Shown here one piece after another: positions 22,642 to 31,351 of a stretch of DNA of 64,000 nucleotides (positions are counted from its first letter, which is position 1; each line of letters starts with the position of its first letter). The stretch covers positions 62,001-126,000 of the forward strand of contig WNNJ02003697.1 of assembly GCA_012934845.2 (NCBI GenBank), in the 5' to 3' direction. This stretch comes from Pomphorhynchus laevis (Eukaryota; Acanthocephala; Palaeacanthocephala; Echinorhynchida; Pomphorhynchidae). A program made the translations under genes and the position numbers. The notes under the pieces were generated by a model. The model saw nothing but the letters and a program-made list of their open reading frames with translations, did not search any database and had not been told where the DNA came from.

Positions 22642-22728
22642 AATATTTGTGTTTACATCAAGACCGGAATTAATCAAATCTTGAACTAACAACAAATCAC
22701 CAGATTTTGATGCATCCAATAAAGCTTC
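22642..22728 (-). CDS. ANK: Ankyrin exon: repeat 1
   Basis: An 87-bp phase-0 exon, 29 codons, encoding EALLDASKSGDLLLVQDLI ... GLDVNTNI. It corresponds to SFLRAARSGNLDKALDHL..GVDINT in repeat 1 of vertebrate ankyrins and is followed in order by the [13 protein letters not shown] exon. Acceptor TTAG|GAAGCT and donor ATT|GTAAGT. A diverged duplicate lies 4 kb upstream (26659-26745). The initiating exon is not recognised. Confidence 0.9.
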
Positions 22729-24219
22729 CTAATTACAATATAAGTCAGGATAGCAATAATTACTTATTTTGCATCATTAATTGTAATATTAGTCGGCATT
22801 GTTAATAATATTGTTGACGCTAATATAAATACAAAAAATTCGTTTATTCAAATATTCTATATATAAGACCAACAATGTGGTTTTGCACAGTGTATATGGA
22901 TTCGAACTTCCTGAGATAATTATATATCCTAATTAATTACTACAATCACAGTTGTCAAAGCTAATATAAATATAAACATAACTTGCGTTAATTTTAGTTT
23001 ATGCAATGTAAACAATTATAATCACATTTTAGTCTAAACACATTCCCATCTGGTATTTTCTCTTGTTATATATTTTTATAGAATGATCAAATTGAAAACA
23101 TGGAATCAGTCATTTTTGTTTTTTCGATTACTGATACATCAGAACAAGATATACGTTGCCAACAATACCTATCTTTATTCTGATAATGTGAACATTAGTC
23201 GATAAAGCAAAAATCAATTTCAATTTTTGTGCATTTTGATTAATGTCATTCAAAGAAACCTCTACACCAGAAAAATGCATTGAATTTATGGAATTTTCGA
23301 ACGATACTGCATTCATAATCAAAATAAACACAAAGCAACTTTTTTAACAAATTGTTTTATATGAAAAGTCGAATATGTTTACATTTATGTAGATTGACAC
23401 AGTAGTGTTCGAAAATTAAGTAAATCCCCTGTATTTGTCTAGTATCAAGGTTTCTTTAAGTAATGTCAATTTTATTTTATTTCAATTCATGCAAGAAAAT
23501 ATATCAGATAAACATATTATTGGATTGCGATAACTTTCAAATATATTTTAATGAAATAATTATACGAGTTATCTTGTCTTTCTTCTGAAGATGCTAATAG
23601 TTACTAGCGAAATATCAAAATGATTTTTATTGTCTTTCAACTATACCTGATAGTTCCTGGATATTTAAAAATAAAAATAATACGAGTATTGAATGAGTTT
23701 TAAACAAGATTTAAATTTAAGTTTCTGGATTATTCAAGCGTGTAGCTTATACTAATTTTAAATATCTGTATTTTGCTTTATAGTAGTGGAATGTGTTCTA
23801 AGTTAATTCACACCAAACAGTGAAACGTTTTGATAAAGCTTTGGGATTTGTCTTTAATTTACATTAATTATCAAAAAATAAAGATCATCTATATTTATAG
23901 GTGGCATATCAAACAGAGTCATATAGGACGCCACACGAATAATATCGAGCCACCTATGAGTCTATCTACATTCAGCATTGTGGAGTATATCCTGATCATG
24001 AGTCGCGATATCGCGTAAAGACAGCATCTGCTAAAATACTAATTTATGAATTTATATTCTCCTGCCTTGGGATTCCATGGATAAGTTAATAGAAGTGTCC
24101 GAAGTTTAAATACAATGACTCAATTTTTATACACCAAATAAATTCGGAATATATTTACAATAAGTAAATATATCTATTTTCTTCTGACTGTGGCACGATA
24201 TTATCCTCACAGGTTTTGT
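22729..24219. other. Intron stretch, nothing recognised
   Basis: AT-rich intron. No supported gene, RNA or repeat partner. Confidence 0.5.
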
Positions 24220-24224
24220 TCATA

Positions 24225-24415
24225 TTTTTAATACAGCCTGGACGCTACTAATCAGCATGGATTGGTATCATCAGCTCCTGACTCAGACCTACATTTCAAG
24301 TGTCGACCCTTATTATCTGCTTACTCCGTACACTGGTAATGATCGGATTTGAACTCAGGATGTCTGTATCTCGATTCAACGTTACATCTACTAAGCTAAC
24401 CGCTACAATGGTGTA
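24225..24415 (-). mobile_element. tRNA-derived SINE
   Basis: On the minus strand a tRNA-like head reads TAGCTTAGTAGATG (A box) and, 44 nt on, GAGTTCAAATCC (B box). This is the spacing of an internal RNA polymerase III promoter. The unrelated body contains CTGATGA, then GCGTCCAGG about 25 nt later, and ends near TATTAAAAATATG. It does not fold as a functional tRNA in the anticodon arm. It lies in an ankyrin intron. Confidence 0.65.
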
Positions 24416-26658
24416 GATATACATTTCTGTATATTACTTTTGGTATGGGATCGTATTCTAACGATCTATAAGAAACATACTATATGTGTGCGATCCAATA
24501 ATTTTCATTCAAATTTTCTATTAACAGATTTTTCTTAAATCACCATTCTGGTCAATTGCAAAATAGAAATTAATAATATTGCAATAAGCATGAGACTGAT
24601 ACGTGGTATAAATTACACAGTTTAAATACCCGTATAAATTGCACAGTTGTTTTTAAGCACTTTATAATTGTAATAATTATATTAAATTTAATGATTTTGA
24701 ATTAAATATTTATTAAATATTTTTAATTATTTTCCACTTTGTAAATCGGTTTTGTAGAGGCCAAATCAGTTAAAAATAAACGATCGAACTTATGTTTAAT
24801 TATTTTGAGAATATTCAGTAAGTATATACATCCTCTAGTTGCGGCCTGCAGAACAAGCCCTCTAGATGGTCATTAAATGGTATTAATGATGTTGTAATGC
24901 ATAAAAAACAGCAAGCTGCAAGCCACTCGTTTTACATACCTGTATTTGGATATGTTCCACAAAAAGTGACTGGCATTCTACACGAGTAATTATGATTATT
25001 AAAATTTTAATGTTATTTCATAAATTACTTAAAAATCCTTTGGCATATACCAAATAAAAATTCCAAATTTACCAAAAAAACATTAGAATTTAATCGAATT
25101 TTGTCGTAAGACAAAGATTGATCACTTATTAGGTAGACGTCGTAAAACATAGGTAGTATAACGATTGCTCATTGTACAGCGTACTTAGACATAGGACTTA
25201 TATTTAGAAGGTTCATGTCTATTCCACAAATAAAAATTTAGTTGAAAGATCATTTGGGAATCTCTTGCTGATTAAACGACAGCGGACATTAGGATTGTTA
25301 ATTTCTTAGTAATTTAGAATTACTTATGAGCATTTAGCCGTATAATGTGCGTTACAACAATATTTATGGTCTTGGATGGTTGCCTGTTGGTTTTTCTTTA
25401 CAATCTTTACTTCGAAGAGAATCTTTAAATTATGATCCGTAAAAATCGATAAAGCATAAGTCTTAACGATCGTTCATATCTTATTGATTTGAAGTTTAAC
25501 CAGATGTTTTGTAATTATTGCTATTATTAATTATATTACAACCCATCTGGTTTTATTTAGATTTTATAATTGCTACCTAAATAAAGGTAAGAATTTCATA
25601 AATTTAAAATATAATATGATATTTAATTGGTTCGCTAAAGCGTTTATAGAATTAAAATTTTTGATTTGCTAAGAATCTAATTTTTCTTATCGGCCCCAAT
25701 TAACTTTGATACAAATATTAGAGGAAAAATGAAATTAATGTTAACTTTTATTCAAATAAGTAAAATCAAAGTTAAGCACTAACTTAAATTGATGTGAATG
25801 TTATAATTATCAATCAGTAAAATATTATAAAAAGGTAATCTGGTGTAATTGACATTACTTCTGGCATAAATCACCATTTTATTATTAATTTATACCTTTG
25901 AAATTTTTCCATTGTTATTATTCCTACTTGCACATAGATTTTAAAATTGAATAAATTTAAAAATTCCTATAAATACAACATTTATAGTTTTAAACTTTTT
26001 CAAATTTCTTTTTGATTTTAATGAAGAAATTATAGACAAATGGTTAAAAAATAGTAGTTTAATAATACAAATGTTAATTATAAAATAAATTAAATTAATG
26101 AATATTAAAAGCAGACTACTAGGTTAAAATTAGAAATATAAATACATTCGATTATTTACTATTCTATTTATTTATTCGGTTATTCATTTATTATATTTAA
26201 AATTCAAGGAAAGTGTTGGAAAATTAATTCATTTTGTATTTGAAAAACATGCTAAATCAAATGTTATCCAATTATAAACACACCTGAATAAAGTCATCTG
26301 ATTAATACAAATCAACGAATTAAAGTGAATTTACACACGATTTGTTGATTGCCGTCTGCTAGTCCTCCCCTGCATACAGCAGTAGGACGGATTCATTGTG
26401 ATGACTAAACGGCATCTATCAGTGTTTTTCGTCTTTCTTTCGCGTCGGGCTTATATGATTAAAAAAATTCACGCGAAATGACATCATTAGTGATAATTTA
26501 AAAAAAGCATCAGAATTAGTTTAAAATTTTTAGTCATCTAAATACTTCGAAAAGTTAAATATGTACACTAATCGAAATTATAATCATTGTAATTAGGATA
26601 GTAGACGTTGTAGACATCGAACGTAACGAGAACCCTTGGTTTTTAAATGTTTACTTAC
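24416..26658. other. Intron stretch, nothing recognised
   Basis: AT-rich intron of more than 2 kb with no supported feature on either strand. Confidence 0.5.
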
Positions 26659-26745
26659 AATATTTGTGTTGGTATCTAGACCCTGTTCAATCAAATTCTG
26701 AGCCAATAACAAACCGCTAGATTCCAATGCTTTAAATTCAGCTTC
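26659..26745 (-). CDS. ANK: Duplicated ankyrin repeat-1 exon
   Basis: An 87-bp phase-0 exon encoding EAEFKALESSGLLLAQNLI ... GLDTNTNI, identical at 17 of 29 residues to the 22642-22728 exon. It has the same acceptor (TTAG|GAAGC), the same donor (ATT|GTAAGTAA), and about 12 bp of matching downstream intron. Including, skipping or swapping it would keep frame. Positions that define an ankyrin helix (ALLDASKSGDL) are altered, so it may be a decaying copy rather than a used alternative exon. A Naiad tail begins about 20 bp upstream. Confidence 0.7.
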
Positions 26746-26764
26746 CTAAACATAATCAATCAAA

Positions 26765-27150
26765 TAACTAAGTCTACGTATTTTATAATATATATAAATT
26801 AAAAATAATGTTAGATAATTATAAATAATAAATAATTATATTAGATTTTATACAATTTATATTTATAAAGGTTAGATAAAGCATTGAAATTTAAAATAAA
26901 AAAATCAATTTTTATGCATTAACTGATAAATAATATGCGATGTATACGAACAAGGATTATAGGTCATCAGGGGGAACTGTTATGATATGAGGTTTCAATC
27001 CCTATTCCAACAGCGCCAAATACATGCTAATGACGTATTTCTTCTTATAAAATTCGTTTATATAGTATCTTATACTAATACAAAGCAATTTGTTTATTAT
27101 CCATATATAAAAAATTTTGGCTTAAAAGCTAAAATTTATTTTTATAATCA
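26765..27150 (-). mobile_element. Naiad-type PLE, 3' tail only
   Basis: Matches 9675-10020 from the outer AAGTCTACGTATT through AGGTCATCAG and GCCAAATACATGCTAATGA to the last RT codons near TTTGTTTATTATCC. No catalytic part. It abuts the duplicated ankyrin exon. Confidence 0.75.
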
Positions 27151-27424
27151 ATAAAAATCTTCTATGTTGAGCTTTTTATTAAAAATATTACATCAATGGG
27201 ATGCAGCGGCATCGATGCTAGCTACTGTATCTACAAATGTTTCATGAAATTATCGAGTGTCATTCAGCAACAGCGATGGCACAAGACCGACAATGTCAAA
27301 AAATGAATGAATTTGAATGTATTTTTCAATTTGGCTTTAAAAATATTCTGAAGATGTTACAAGGAATTAGCGAAATATAATTTAAAAAATCATTTTATTT
27401 TTCTAAAATAATAATAATTAAAAT

Positions 27425-27960
27425 TGTAGAAACAACTGAACGACATGGGCTCAGCTTCCGAAAGTTCGTAGGCATACTGTCACGCCACAGCGCAATCAAT
27501 GACCTCATCAAGCGCGCACTATTGTCGGCAGAGATTATATCTCGGCTGGAGCCGAAGTCACTCGCGCAACACGACGACGAGGCTGAATGGATTGCCTCTG
27601 ATCCCATGGTCAAACGGCAGATGTTTGACATTGGACTTCACCTGCTCGGATACCTTAGCACCGAACCACCTTAATGCATCTGTCACTAGACCTGGAGCGG
27701 TAGCCAATTAAGTAGAGGCCAAGAAGCGTCGCAAATACGCCGATCTGAAGCCAATCTTCCATTTTGTGTCTGTTGCTGTAGAAACTTTTGATGCGTTGGA
27801 TATAGAGGCACGCGACTTCATACGTGAATTAGATCAGCAAATAAGGGCAGTGACATTAGAGCGACGGTTTACATAATTCTTGATACAGAGACTGAGTGTT
27901 GCCATCCAGCGGGATAATACTAGATGCATTTTGGGCACAGCTGCAAGGACAGGAGACCGA
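27425..27960 (+). mobile_element. Retroelement C-terminal domain fragment (RPDG family)
   Basis: Frames on the plus strand give ...SAINDLIKRALLSAEI, then the family signature LIPWSNGRCL..DFTCSDTLAP, then KKRRKYADL and VAVET, ending in FLIQRLSVAIQRDN. The wild-type family carries RPDG before the PW motif. PD-x(n)-D...K..KY resembles the PD-(D/E)XK nuclease pattern of R2/CRE-type elements; that assignment is inference. The fragment has at least one frameshift (between LEPKSL and the PW motif) and one stop. Related copy: 51793-52408, opposite strand. Confidence 0.6.
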
Positions 27961-28064
27961 CAGGATTTGGATGTCGCGTATTATTTATGGTTTTTATTTA
28001 GCTTTTTATAAATACGTAATGTTATGTTCTCAAAAATTTTAGTGTGACAGTAGGGAACAAAGAA

Positions 28065-28071
<7 letters not shown>

Positions 28072-28147
<76 letters not shown>
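28072..28147. repeat. (TA)n microsatellite
   Basis: About 38 uninterrupted TA units directly abutting the hammerhead-bearing unit. Confidence 0.98.
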
Positions 28148-28151
<4 letters not shown>

Positions 28152-28633
28152 GTTGTTACACCTGCCCTGGGACACACAATGGTGTACTCGTAAATAAATC
28201 ACTATGTTTTCCTCATGAAGAGGCATAAACACCAGGCAGCATTCTATATATCCTCATCAGATCAAGAAATAGAACCGAATTATTCTCGCAATATTCAAAG
28301 TCGCTACGTATGCCCAGTCATCCTATGTGTGACGACAAACTTCAACAACGGTATACGCGTTTCGCTCTAACGGAGCTCATCAGTACCGTGACTTTAATAA
28401 TCATCCATAGGCACCTTAACACACGCTTAAATAATGTTTAAAGCTCGAAAAAACAGAACTACCCTTAATCTGAATCATCAGAGGAAATTTAGCATAAGCT
28501 CTGTGCATGGCAGTGCGTATTGCGGTTTAACCATGCATCAGGCACTAAATTCCTTTTAATAGAAATGCTGTTTTATTTACAGGGACACTTTAAAGTGTAC
28601 GAATATATAAAATATAATTTGTTGTTACACCTG
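28147..28633 (-). mobile_element. Hammerhead-bearing 469-bp unit, copy 2
   Basis: AATTTGTTGTTACACCTG occurs at 28147-28164 and again at 28616-28633, giving a 469-bp period: one full unit plus the first 18 bp of the next. The minus strand is sense for the ribozyme. No reading frame is present. Terminally repeated hammerhead units of this size are typical of PLE pseudo-LTRs and of retrozymes. Confidence 0.8.
28348..28389 (-). ncRNA. Hammerhead ribozyme, copy 2
   Basis: Minus strand: ACGGUA, CUGAUGA, stem II GCUC/GAGC with loop CGUUA, GAA, stem III AC/GU with loop GC, cleavage base A, then UACCGU. Stem I is six perfect base pairs. All invariant core residues are present. Confidence 0.88.
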
Positions 28634-28884
28634 TTTTTTCGAGCTTTAAACATTATTTAAGCGTGTGTTAAGGTGCCTATGGATGATTATTAAAGTCACG
28701 GTACTGATGAGCTCCGTTAGAGCGAAACGCGTATACCGTTGTTGAAGTTTGTCGTCACACATAGGATGACTGGACATACGTAGCGACTTTGAATATTGCG
28801 AGAATAATTCGGTTCTATTTCTTGATCTGATGAGGATATATAGAATGCTGCCTGGTGTTTATGCCTCTTCATGAGGAAAACATA

Positions 28885-28887
<3 letters not shown>
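28634..28887 (+). mobile_element. Hammerhead-bearing unit, copy 3 (inverted)
   Basis: Reverse complement of 28196-28446, almost base for base, placed immediately after the direct unit. The pair forms a roughly 740-bp head-to-head structure with a 190-bp spacer, ending in (TA)n on both sides. PLEs are known to insert as tandem or inverted partial copies. Confidence 0.85.
28698..28739 (+). ncRNA. Hammerhead ribozyme, copy 3
   Basis: Same 42-nt core as 28348-28389 but on the plus strand: CUGAUGA at 28704, GAGC/GAAAC at about 28720-28728, cleavage site GUA|UACCGU. Identical in every base of the core. Confidence 0.88.

Positions 28888-28971
<84 letters not shown>
28888..28971. repeat. (TA)n microsatellite
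   Basis: About 42 TA units on the far side of the inverted hammerhead pair. Confidence 0.98.
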
Positions 28972-28973
<2 letters not shown>

Positions 28974-29630
28974 TAAACGTGTGGTACATCTGATAGTCTA
29001 GTAGGCAATTACTGAGATGCAAAATTTATTTTATACATTTATGTTATATGTTATTTTATAACCGTTATCTTTATGCATTTGACCGTGAATAATCAATACT
29101 TTGAAATTAGCGATGACCAGTAGTATCACGTATGTTAGTTCACAAATTAGACATGTCGTGAGATAAATAACAGATATTTTCTTACTTTATATTTAAGAAG
29201 TATAAAATATTCCTTTTTAATTACCAACTCTATACTTTTCTACCCTTTCACTCACAACTGAATAGAACTTCTTATTGAACAGAGATTTTAGTTTAATTGT
29301 TGCCTATCTAATAACATCTAAAAACACGGCTTTTAAAATTCCTATGTTTCGATGGTGAGATTTGCCGTTTTCAAGTCTATATGGAAGCGTATAATTTATT
29401 GTTCTAAAATCGAAATGTTTCTGACATTCAGTACGGTAAAGACAGTGTTTCTGACAGTCACTGATTTGCTTAGTGTTCAGTACATTGTAAGCAGTGTTTA
29501 TAAAGCATGTTATCTCAGGTTAATAATTCTAAAGGTTTTGATTCAAAAGATTACTCACTGAGCTGTGAGAATAAAGTAAAGCACTTTTTAGTTTAACATT
29601 ACGATTAATTATATGTTGTTCACTTATGAA
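28972..29630. other. Stretch without recognised features
   Basis: No gene seen. GTGTTTCTGACA-like words recur near 29410-29500 without a clear unit. Confidence 0.45.
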
Positions 29631-29635
29631 AATTA

Positions 29636-29811
29636 TTAACTGATCAAAGGAGAGAGTAAATATAAATTTAATTGAAATTGAATTTTCGATGGCTAATTGC
29701 TATCATCATCAGGATAAAATTATATGATTTTATCCTGACGATGATAGCAGTTAGCTATTGAAAATTCGATTTCAATGAAATGTCTATTCACTCTTTCCTT
29801 TGATGGGTTAA
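29636..29811. repeat. Foldback element, near-perfect hairpin
   Basis: Arms of about 85 bp (29636-29720 and 29727-29811) are reverse complements with scattered differences and a loop of about 6 bp (TATATG). Ends read TTAACTGATCAAAGGA and TCCTTTGATGGGTTAA. No coding content: a MITE-like or foldback repeat. Confidence 0.85.
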
Positions 29812-30141
29812 TTATGATTAGTACGAAACATTTAAAATTGCTTTAGCAAGGTAAAGCAATGTGATAAAATGTGATATCACGATTGCTGCCCAAACGAGTT
29901 TTCTGCTTTATTTAGCTTGTAGTACCCGAAGTAAATGCTAATTCTGCTTAATTCGTTCAATTAGTATAGCTAACATTAAAAATGTATTAGTATACCTTAA
30001 AAAATCCAGTTTTTCTTCACTTTATATGTAGACTGTATTTAAAACTTACGTCTGTTCAATCCTGAATGAACCACCAATTTGCTACTTTCGACTACACTCG
30101 TATTAGACTTGATATAAATAAAAATTGTCATTTTTGGCAAT

Positions 30142-31131
30142 TTGCTCTATTTTTATTTAAAAAAGAACCATGATATTCTTATTGGCAAGAACCCAATAAG
30201 GGTTAGTGATGTTTCGTGTTTATTAAATGCAGATAAGGGGCTGCTACCCCCGATTCCAAAATTAGCTAACCTGTGCATCATCAATTCAAAAAAACCAATA
30301 GAGAAACACAATCTCTTCTCAACCTTTTTGCGAAAGTTTGTATTAATTCATCCAAACAGGGTGTTGTTCAATTCAGTGAAGATTTTGGACAATACTGTAA
30401 GAGTTTCCTTCCCGAATGCCTCTTTATTAAAGGAATACAAAGATTATTTTGACAAGCACCTTTTGGACTCTGGTTCCATAACGTTGAAACCCCTTCAGTG
30501 CTCAGTTAAAATATCTAATTTTCCATTGTTTCTAACAGAAGAAGATTTGATAACTCTGAAAAAATTGTATGGCCTCCAATCAGTGAGGCAAGTCCTAGGT
30601 AAGGGGGGGGGCGACCCCCTCCCAGTGGCTTTTGCAAATACAGATCTTGATTCCGGTCTGCTTCTCTCTAAATCGTCAGCGAATCCTTTCCTAGGTTTTA
30701 ACTTAGGATTCACTCTAATTGACGAAGACCGACTCACATTCCCACACTGTAACAAGTGCCATGCCTGGGGCCACTGGTACTCTACATGCAACAAGGCCTT
30801 GGTATGCGGTGTTTGTGGTGCTGGGGATTGTCAGTATGCTTTAAAAGGGGAAAGATGTCAGGCCTCCTCCTCTTGCGCTAATTGTGGAGGGGAACATCCG
30901 GCCTGGTCAAGGCGCTGCAGAATATTTAAAGAATATAAACAACTGTTTGTTAAGCCTAGAACCCCGATCAACTACGCCTCTGCTGCTGGTTCATCTGCCG
31001 ACCGGATGTCAAACGCTGACATCATTCAACTTCTTGATAACCAGAAACGAGTAATTTTTCCGCAATTTCAAACAATGATTAAACCTCTGCTATCCTCTTT
31101 TGTAGGGACAACAGCTGTCCCCCATGCCTAA
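30142..31131 (+). CDS. LINE ORF1: nucleic-acid-binding protein, copy 4
   Basis: A 329-residue frame. ORF1 proteins coat the element RNA in the retrotransposition particle. An RRM-like N-terminal half is followed by three zinc knuckles (about residues 206-275): CNKCHAWGHWYSTC, CGVCGAGDCQYALKGERC and CANCGGEHPAWSRRC. The last is the near-invariant GGEHPAWS knuckle of Jockey/I elements. The frame stops at 31131, but homologous coding sequence continues in another frame to about 31316 (NEDIALGG motif), so there is one frameshift near 31100-31190. Compared with the ORF1 of copies 2 and 6, only about half the residues agree, although the downstream ORF2 is nearly the same. Confidence 0.85.
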   Translation: MLYFYLKKNHDILIGKNPIRVSDVSCLLNADKGLLPPIPKLANLCIINSKKPIEKHNLFSTFLRKFVLIHPNRVLFNSVKILDNTVRVSFPNASLLKEYKDYFDKHLLDSGSITLKPLQCSVKISNFPLFLTEEDLITLKKLYGLQSVRQVLGKGGGDPLPVAFANTDLDSGLLLSKSSANPFLGFNLGFTLIDEDRLTFPHCNKCHAWGHWYSTCNKALVCGVCGAGDCQYALKGERCQASSSCANCGGEHPAWSRRCRIFKEYKQLFVKPRTPINYASAAGSSADRMSNADIIQLLDNQKRVIFPQFQTMIKPLLSSFVGTTAVPHA

Positions 31132-31351
31132 CGAGCTTAAAACCCCCCACTCCAAGAAGAGGGGGGCTTCGGCCAGAACAGTCCCACCCCCCCAAGGTGG
31201 GGAAGATGATCAAGGATAAGAAGGCTTCTCTGGGAAATGAAGATATTGCCCTGGGGGGTACGACCCGCGACGGGGCTAGTGGCAGTGGGGGTAACCCTCC
31301 TGCACCTAGCTCTGTCTAGGTTGGCATCCCCCTTCCAACTAATTTAGCCCA

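Noticed and set aside
24340-24415. Functional tRNA gene on the minus strand
   Set aside because: A and B boxes are present but the arms do not fold as a cloverleaf and an unrelated body follows, so it is a SINE head.
28717-29022. Open frame encoding a YIYIY run (also 43609-43809)
   Set aside because: Translation of (TA)n microsatellites; no coding evidence.
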